This document shows positions 57,798-64,000 of a DNA stretch of 64,000 bases, piece after piece. Position numbers and translations under genes: made by a program. Under the pieces are notes generated by a model that worked only from the letters and a program-made list of their open reading frames with translations, made no database searches and was not told the origin of the DNA. Every line of letters begins with the position of its first letter. The first letter of the stretch is position 1. This DNA comes from Microstegium vimineum (lineage: Eukaryota > Streptophyta > Magnoliopsida > Poales > Poaceae). Where the stretch lies: NCBI GenBank assembly GCA_022036555.1, contig CM039119.1, positions 992,001 to 1,056,000 on the forward strand. Reading direction: 5' to 3'.

Positions 57798-59049
57798 ATC
57801 GAGCAAAGCAGTGCTGATGATAGTCATGCTAATTCTGACAGTGGAGCCACAGATAGTCTTAGGTCCTTTTTGAATGCTCATGTATCCACCGCAATATGAT
57901 GTATGTGTATAGGGGTGAGTTATGTTGTGTGAAACCACCTCAACGCACGTAGATTGCAGTCAAAATACATGAGCATCGAAACAATCCCTTAAGCAATAAA
58001 AAGACAACATAATCAGCAAATAAAACCAACAAATCGGCAAACAAAAGGTGCAAAGGGGGCGTTAAAAGGCATATACTACAACATAATAATGATAGGTAGA
58101 TTGGAGCTGATGGCATCATGCGAGCAAGTATAGTAATGGGTTATAAGCAGGCTAAATGTTAAGGCTGAGGAGAGGGGGAATGAGAGAGAAGAAATGAGTT
58201 GTAAGCTTATAACTAGGTTAGAGTTACACACAAAAACCAAAAAATATCATTAGATAGATAAATGGACCATGAATTTATTGTGAAAATAAAACCACTACGA
58301 GTGGACTGAGAAGTGGGCTACAAACATCTATACAATAAGCAGTCGGAGGAAAGTAAAGTTTATCCTCAATGACACGTACCCTTGCAACTGGGACCACACG
58401 ATTCAGTCGACTACTGATATAAACTGCCAAGCACCACCTGGCTGCTGATATAAACTGCAAACCCATGTTCGTACGGACACGCATTTGACCCAACATTGCC
58501 CAAAAACAGTATTTAATTCAGTGTACGTATATCGAGCTGATGACCTGAAACTACCCGCATTCGCACCAAAAATCAAAGCAGCTCTCGCAAACAAGCAGGC
58601 ATGGAGAGTTTATGGGCTGGGCCGTTCTGTGGTCGCGTTGCTGCTACAGAGCTTTGAGGCCGCCGTGAAGCTAGGAGATTTGTGCATGGCCAAAGATTAA
58701 AAAAAACACATTTTTTTTGGTGAAAAGATAGTAAAAACATTGAGATGAATATTTAGCACCATCAGTGAACCATGCATGCACCTCTCGAAATGATAATAAA
58801 ATATTAATACGGCAGTAAAGCATAATGATAAAAACTGCTGAATGCTGGCATGTCATAGATAGCCAATTACAGATCACAAAAGTTGGCTGCAAGCATTTCA
58901 GCCTGCCAATCATACTTAAGGGTAATAAATTAAGCAGGAAGAAGAACATCAAACATCGGGCCGGGTAACTCATCGTCGTTATTATGTTACTGCCTTGCTC
59001 GTCCACCTTCTCTTCAAATGCATCAACGCGCGGTGATTAATTATTGCCT
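57798..59049. other. 3' flank of relic and copy B
   Basis: 57810-58110 and 58830-58950 resemble the 3' flank of copy A. An open frame of 71 codons at 58485-58700 has no recognisable domain. No RNA gene seen. Confidence 0.45.
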
Positions 59050-60663
59050 CTACTCGACAAGTAGAATTTTCTTGTAGAATTCCCAGTTGGGGTCACTCTC
59101 GGTGATGGAAGGCTGACCGAAAGGGTGCTCCCTGACGTACTGCTGAACATCGTCTGCAGTGACGAGGCCCTCCAGGTACAGGCGAAGATCTCCACCAAGT
59201 CCTGTTCATGTATTTATTGGGACATATATATGCATGTTAATGGATCCATATATATGACATTGGCCACTAATAAAGAGAACGCAATGTAACTTGGCATATG
59301 GGTAGACTACTGTCAAATAGAAGCTTCAGTTAGAATTACGATTACCCAATGATGAATCATCCTTGCGGTTCTTGTAGTTATAGGGCCAAGGAAAAATGGC
59401 GGTGTGCGGCTGCAAGGTATATATAGACGATCGATCGATGCAAAATTGCAAATAGACATCATCAGGAGATTTAACTAGTGTGGAACTGTGGATTAATTAT
59501 TACATACATCACTAGTGATGTCAGTGACATTCCTACCGGATTGCGCAGAGCTTTGTAGGGGAATCATCCACGAGGAGAGTGTTTGAGGGTGAGAAGTCCC
59601 CGTGCTGCAGGGAAGAAGAAGACCATCAGCTTCCTCTTTGCTCCATAGCTTCTTCAGCTCCTTGAGCACCAGTGGCTTGTTCTTGTTTTCAAGAGTGTAC
59701 AACCCAGTAGCAGTGCACTTAGATGCGTCCTGCATGCGTGGCCATCATAATACAAACGACATGTAAAGATATCAAATGCTTTTTTTTTTGCCCTTTTTTT
59801 TCTCATTAAACTTCAATTCTACCATGCGGTGGATGTTTTCGATCCGGCAAAACCAGAGAAATAATGAACACATTTCAAGTTTTCAACACATAAAGCACGA
59901 TGACATGCATGATGGATCATCAGTTCCCCATTAATACGTACAGTACTACTTACCCAACAGAACAACAGGCGATGTTTCGAACCTTTCATGAGGATATCAA
60001 CAGCTGCATCGACGTTGACTCTGGATCCTCGGATCGATCGATCGAGTAGAAAAAATTTGTTGGTCAGGGCCAGGCATCATGCAAAGGATTAAAGGAATCA
60101 TCAAATATATATAATTAGTCACAGCAATAGTAGAGATTGACTGATGAGTAAAAAGATATGCAATGGGAAAAAAAAAGTGTTTAATTAGCACACACCTCGT
60201 CTCGATGACCAGACCCCCAGCTCAAAGTTGTGGAAGCAGAAGCTGAGGAAGTCGTCGCAGAAGGGCCTTTTGAACACTGCTGGGTGGTGTTGCCATGCAC
60301 GCACCATTTGAAGCACAAAGATACATACAAATCATATACAGAACATAGATGTAGCATAGCAATAGCATATATATAGCTAGGCACACGAGAATTTACAGCT
60401 AGCTAGCAAGGTAGGACAAGAAGGATGAACTTGAGCGAGGATAGAGATATATAGAAAAGAAGAAGATGGATGCCCAGTGCAAGCAACAACTTTACCTAGT
60501 TTGCCCCTGCACCTCCCATGCGACAGATGGGCGTTGTGAAAGTCTTGGTTGATGTCGGCGAGCAAGCCATTGAGATCCAGAACAAGAAGCTTCTTCTTCC
60601 TGCTCCTGATCTGTGCTACTGCTAGACTGACCGCCGGAACCGTGCTGTCACTGTCAGCAGCTT
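59050..60663 (-). pseudogene. FCP1/HAD-phosphatase-like gene, copy B, 5' end in gap
   Basis: Minus-strand exons: gap edge 60663-60496, 60276-60196, 60020-59954, about 59730-59537, 59409-59346, 59201-59050 (TAG). HAD motif I is present as K-K-L-L-V-L-D-L-N-G-L-L-A-D-I: the first Asp nucleophile is kept while the second is Asn, which I believe is usual in this plant subfamily. One base is missing at the end of the second exon (81 vs 82 nt in copy A), and one base each near 59609 and 59557 in the fourth exon. The last exon is shorter than in copy A, ending K-K-I-L-L-V-E. The N-terminal exons fall in or beyond the gap. Without the three deletions it would encode a complete domain. Confidence 0.75.
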
Positions 60664-60763
60664 NNNNNNNNNNNNNNNNNNNNNNNNNNNNNNNNNNNNN
60701 NNNNNNNNNNNNNNNNNNNNNNNNNNNNNNNNNNNNNNNNNNNNNNNNNNNNNNNNNNNNNNN
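60664..60763. other. Assembly gap (100 N)
   Basis: Exactly 100 unknown bases. It cuts copy B of the FCP1-like gene inside its N-terminal coding region. Confidence 0.99.
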
Positions 60764-61482
60764 GCCGAGAAGCAGAGGAGTGTAGGGACATGGGGTGGGA
60801 GGCCAATGAAGGAGGAGGATGCATGACGGTGGAGGATGACAGTGCAAAACTTAGAGAAGGCTATGAGGAGGATGCACGATGGTGGAGATGGCATAGCACA
60901 AGATTGAGTGTCCATGACATCAAGATCTAATTCTAATCAGGACAATAGATGATAGATTGTAGGTAAGGGAGAGTGGGATTCTACCTAACCCGTGGATCCA
61001 AGTGTGCTATATATAATGTCTAGATTTGTTAAAATGGACCTAGTTTACATAAGTTTTTTTATGGTGTTCAATCCTGATTTTGTAGTTTGGAAGTAAAGTA
61101 GACAACCAAGCATAGGTAAAGGGGTTATATAGAGTTTTTTTTTTCCAAAAACAACCAACCAACCAAGGAGCCCAAACACAATGTATAGCTAGACTAGGAA
61201 CTCGGTATAGTAGCATAGAAAAAACCTGTTAGTACCAGAACTATATATGTTTTTTGTTCAAACAACGATATTCAGTTCTTTTTATGGGCGTGTGATCCTT
61301 GAGAAAGATTGAGTGTGGCCAATGTTTTCAAGGTGCCTTCGTTTCCTCCTATGTACGTGGTCAATCTTCAGCAAATTGGCAGCCCACAAGAGGATAGGCC
61401 CAGTTCCCGCACAAAACCGGAAGCCTGTTGTTTTCCCCTTAATTGTTAATATATAAGGAGAGAGAGCCCAAAAAAAAACAGA
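60764..61482. other. Spacer after the gap
   Basis: 60764-60900 is a GA-rich stretch with repeats of a GGAGGATGCA(T/C)GA motif. It does not resemble the upstream region of copy A. No gene is recognised. Confidence 0.45.
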
Positions 61483-61559
61483 CGCCGTTGCCGGGGATCG
61501 AACCCGGGTCGGGTCACCCGCGTGAGAGGCAGGAATACTCACCACTATACTACAACTAC
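61483..61559 (-). pseudogene. tRNA-Asp-derived pseudogene with CUC anticodon
   Basis: 77 nt that align with the tRNA-Asp at 57349-57420 except for a 5-base GGGTC duplication before the T-arm, A for C at acceptor position 3 (mismatched), a C-to-T change in the anticodon stem, and G to C at the first anticodon base. The anticodon thus reads CTC, the Glu codeword, on an Asp body. The duplication and mispairs make a functional tRNA unlikely. Confidence 0.85.
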
Positions 61560-64000
61560 TTTGCTTGTTGGATTAATTAATGGATTATAATTGTCTCAGA
61601 TATATGCATCTTAGTCAGCACTATTTCTTTCTTTTTCGAATCACAATATGTCACAGACGCTTATCTAAACGCTTTTTAGCCTCTAGAGATTAGAAGTGAG
61701 CTAAAATGTTCTAAGGCTTTTAGAGATGTAATGTTTACTAGAGGGGATCCAGACATACTAGTAAAATGGTGATGTTGCATTATAATTAAAGGGAGAAGGA
61801 ATTTTTTTTATTAAAAAACTATATGTCTGTATGAAAATCGAGATATGAAGATACTACGTGATATATTGATGATAAGAGAGGAAAGACAAGTGATTGGCCA
61901 AACGGAATTTAAGAAATCATCCATTGAGAAAAACACGCTTAGGCGTGATCGAAAAAAAGAAATCATCCATTACGAACATGATTTCTTTGTATACAATTGT
62001 CTATATATGAGTTGATGAGTACAAAAACCATCTCATAGTTTCTAGATTAAGACTGTCCTAAGCTCATTTGGACTTTAACACAATAATACTTATCAATTAG
62101 TAGGATTCGTAGCCTGACAATACGACCGTAATCTTTGAATTTTTAGTGTAACTTTTTTGGTTACTTTCAATAAAACTTCAGTAGGGGGGGTCCTGAGCCC
62201 CTCTTGTTCTCTCAAAAAGAATCTTTGATACCAATGGGTCACATTTTTCAGCTATGATATGAAACCATTTATTTTTTTGCGAAGTACTATATCTATTCCA
62301 AATTATAAGACGTATTGGATTTTCTCGATTTATTTATAGATTTTTCTATATACCTAGATATATATTATGTCTATATACATAAAAAAATTCCGTGAATCTA
62401 AAAATATCAAAACATCATAAAAGAGACGGAGAAAGTATTATATTTATATTAGTTAATAAATAACACATTGCGTGTGGAAAGATAATTGCATGGTCCACTT
62501 GTATAAAGATGGGCCCGAGACTTTGTACGGTCACTGCATACAGTATGTCAGTACGTACGTGCGATCGATTGGTCAATTTGAATATATAGTTAGCCAACTA
62601 ATAATTGTTCAATATAGTTTTTTAGATAATGGTTTTTTTATTAATCCGGCCTCTATATCTCCATATGTCCACGAAAAATATATACAAGCAAAAGAATACA
62701 AGAGCACACAGACTCACACTTTAATAAGAGGAGAACACACAAAACACAACCAAAGAAAGAAAGAAACAAAGAAAGGCTACTATAGCGGACTACTGATTGG
62801 CACTAATTAAGTTTCAGTAATGAAACTTAAGGGAGCATGCATATCAATACTAACATTTAATATGTTAAAGAAACTACAAGTTTTAGTTTAGTCATTACAT
62901 TTCATAGGTACAAGAGGTAAAAAAAACATAAACAGATAAGATATAATTAAAGATCGAAGTTATTACATATATAAAAACATCAACATTATTAATTAATTGG
63001 TAAAGAAGAACATCACAGTCACCGTCATATACTATTCTTCAGGATTGCCCAAATCACCTTCGTTGCCATCCTTATTGCGGTTTGCACTATAGCCGCGCCA
63101 CTATCATTTAAACCATCCGTACAATGAACAGTGTCATAACAAGATCTAGTGTGTAGCAATAAGCTGCACGACGATAGTAACAGCAAAGTTTCAGCATGCA
63201 TGATATCTTTGATCTAGTACGAGATTCGTTACGCTATATCGTGCGTGGGCAATATACTAATGCTATTTAATTTGTTATATTGCTTATTAAGCTTAATTCC
63301 CCTATTGTGACAAATAATTAATATATAGTGGAACTTTGTGAGGTTTTATTCTTTCAGATTTTTTTCTACCTGTCCATTAATTTGAAACAAAAGGTTTAAA
63401 CATCTTTATAATCATATATAAGAAATACCTTGGTCAATCTGCAGGGATTTTTAAAGAAATCTAAAACAAGGTTAACCTCGATCAATACTTTCCTTTGTCT
63501 ATCTCTTCTATCAAATTCCTACGTTGCATCTCCAAACATGTGGTTAGAAATCTTCAATATATTCTCAATTCTTATATGACGATTGCAACTGATTGATGAC
63601 ATGCAGCTTCAGTTTTTTCCTGTTCCTATATGCCAAAGAGGCCGTGGAGGCCCACTTTTGGTCTAGATGGACTAGTCCATCAACCCGTGCTCTCGCACAT
63701 GTTAGAATTTTAAAATATATACTATTTAATACATTTGACTAATAAAATTACTTGTATTACTTGTATGTTTTCTTTATTTACTTTTTGTAAAATGGACATA
63801 ATAGATACTTCATATTCTTTATCTTATGATCATAAACTTTTTAATTATTTTTTTTGCAAGGGATCGACCTATAAAATTTTCATCTATATTCATATTTTTT
63901 TACTTTGCATGGCACTTCTGTATATATTTAATATGCAGTATTTTGAAACCTTGTCATAAAATAGTAGCCCGTGTTATGAAGTCATGAATCTAAATTTTAG
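61560..64000. other. AT-rich gene-free end of window
   Basis: No gene recognised over 2.4 kb. One degenerate Stowaway-like element is annotated separately at 62287. 61660-61770 faintly resembles a Tourist MITE (TTTAGAGA..., GGGGATCCAGACA). The remaining small frames are chance in AT-rich sequence. Confidence 0.5.
62287..62437. mobile_element. Degenerate Stowaway-like MITE
   Basis: Left ATATCTATTCCAAATTATAA and right inverse ...ATAAAAGAGACGGAGAAAGTA are recognisable Stowaway ends with several mismatches. The interior is AT-rich and partly palindromic (TATATACCTAGATATATA). Confidence 0.45.

Noticed and set aside
58485..58700. 71-codon + strand frame with a plausible amino acid mix
   Set aside because: No recognisable domain, no supporting splice context, and it lies in the duplicated 3' flank of the FCP1-like array.
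63640..63760. CAACCCGTGCTCTCGCAC motif seen at ends of some grass repeats
   Set aside because: Only one end is visible and no boundaries or flanking duplication can be defined within the window.

Overview
The window is a piece of a plant nuclear genome, almost certainly a grass (Poaceae) and probably a panicoid; the organism is inference. The evidence is the mix of GC-rich first exons with AT-rich spacers, Stowaway, Tourist, hAT and CACTA transposon ends, LTR retrotransposons, and gene families with typical grass architecture. Two runs of exactly 100 N (22190-22289 and 60664-60763) mark assembly gaps of unknown true size.

Layout. 1-11.8 kb is repeat-rich and has no cellular gene. It holds a damaged but recently inserted Copia element with an internally inverted gag-protease segment (1877-5645), a Tourist-like MITE carrying a nested Stowaway (5815-6348), and a 1041-bp solo LTR with a perfect 5-bp target duplication (6417-7457). 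11.85-15.29 kb is a purple acid phosphatase of the membrane-anchored PAP2/PAP9 type that has lost its start and carries three frameshifts. 15.9-20.95 kb holds three flavin-containing monooxygenase (FMO) copies: a nearly complete intronless one with a single stop, a 5'-truncated intron-containing one with frameshifts, and a small relic. A hairpin-like foldback element lies between the first two. 21.2-22.19 kb is the end of a CACTA element that runs into the first gap.

22.4-38.6 kb is a triplicated 4-coumarate-CoA-ligase-like (4CL-like) block. Copy 1 (+) is intact and ends in the peroxisomal signal SKL. Copy 2 (+) has two frameshifting deletions in exon 1 and ends in SKM. Copy 3 (-) has a 1-bp deletion in exon 2 and ends in SKL. 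A 3.5-kb LTR-like insertion interrupts the 3' flank of copy 1; copy 3 preserves the empty site. An F-box gene lies just downstream of copy 2. 39.8-45.8 kb is an intact 11-exon LEO1/VIP4 gene (Paf1 complex). 49.6-51.6 kb is an intronless receptor-like kinase of the RPK1/RPK2 type with a short LRR ectodomain. 54.2-60.7 kb is a tandem array of FCP1/HAD-phosphatase-like genes (two damaged copies and a single-exon relic) on the minus strand. A tRNA-Asp(GUC) gene sits inside the array and a damaged tRNA-Asp derivative with anticodon CUC lies just beyond it.

The genes do not form an operon or an evident pathway cluster. The theme is local duplication followed by decay: FMO, 4CL-like and FCP1-like families each have one better and several worse copies. 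The single-copy genes (LEO1, RPK-like, F-box) are open over their full length, so the indels in the others are more likely real decay than uniform sequencing error. I found no convincing previously undescribed system.
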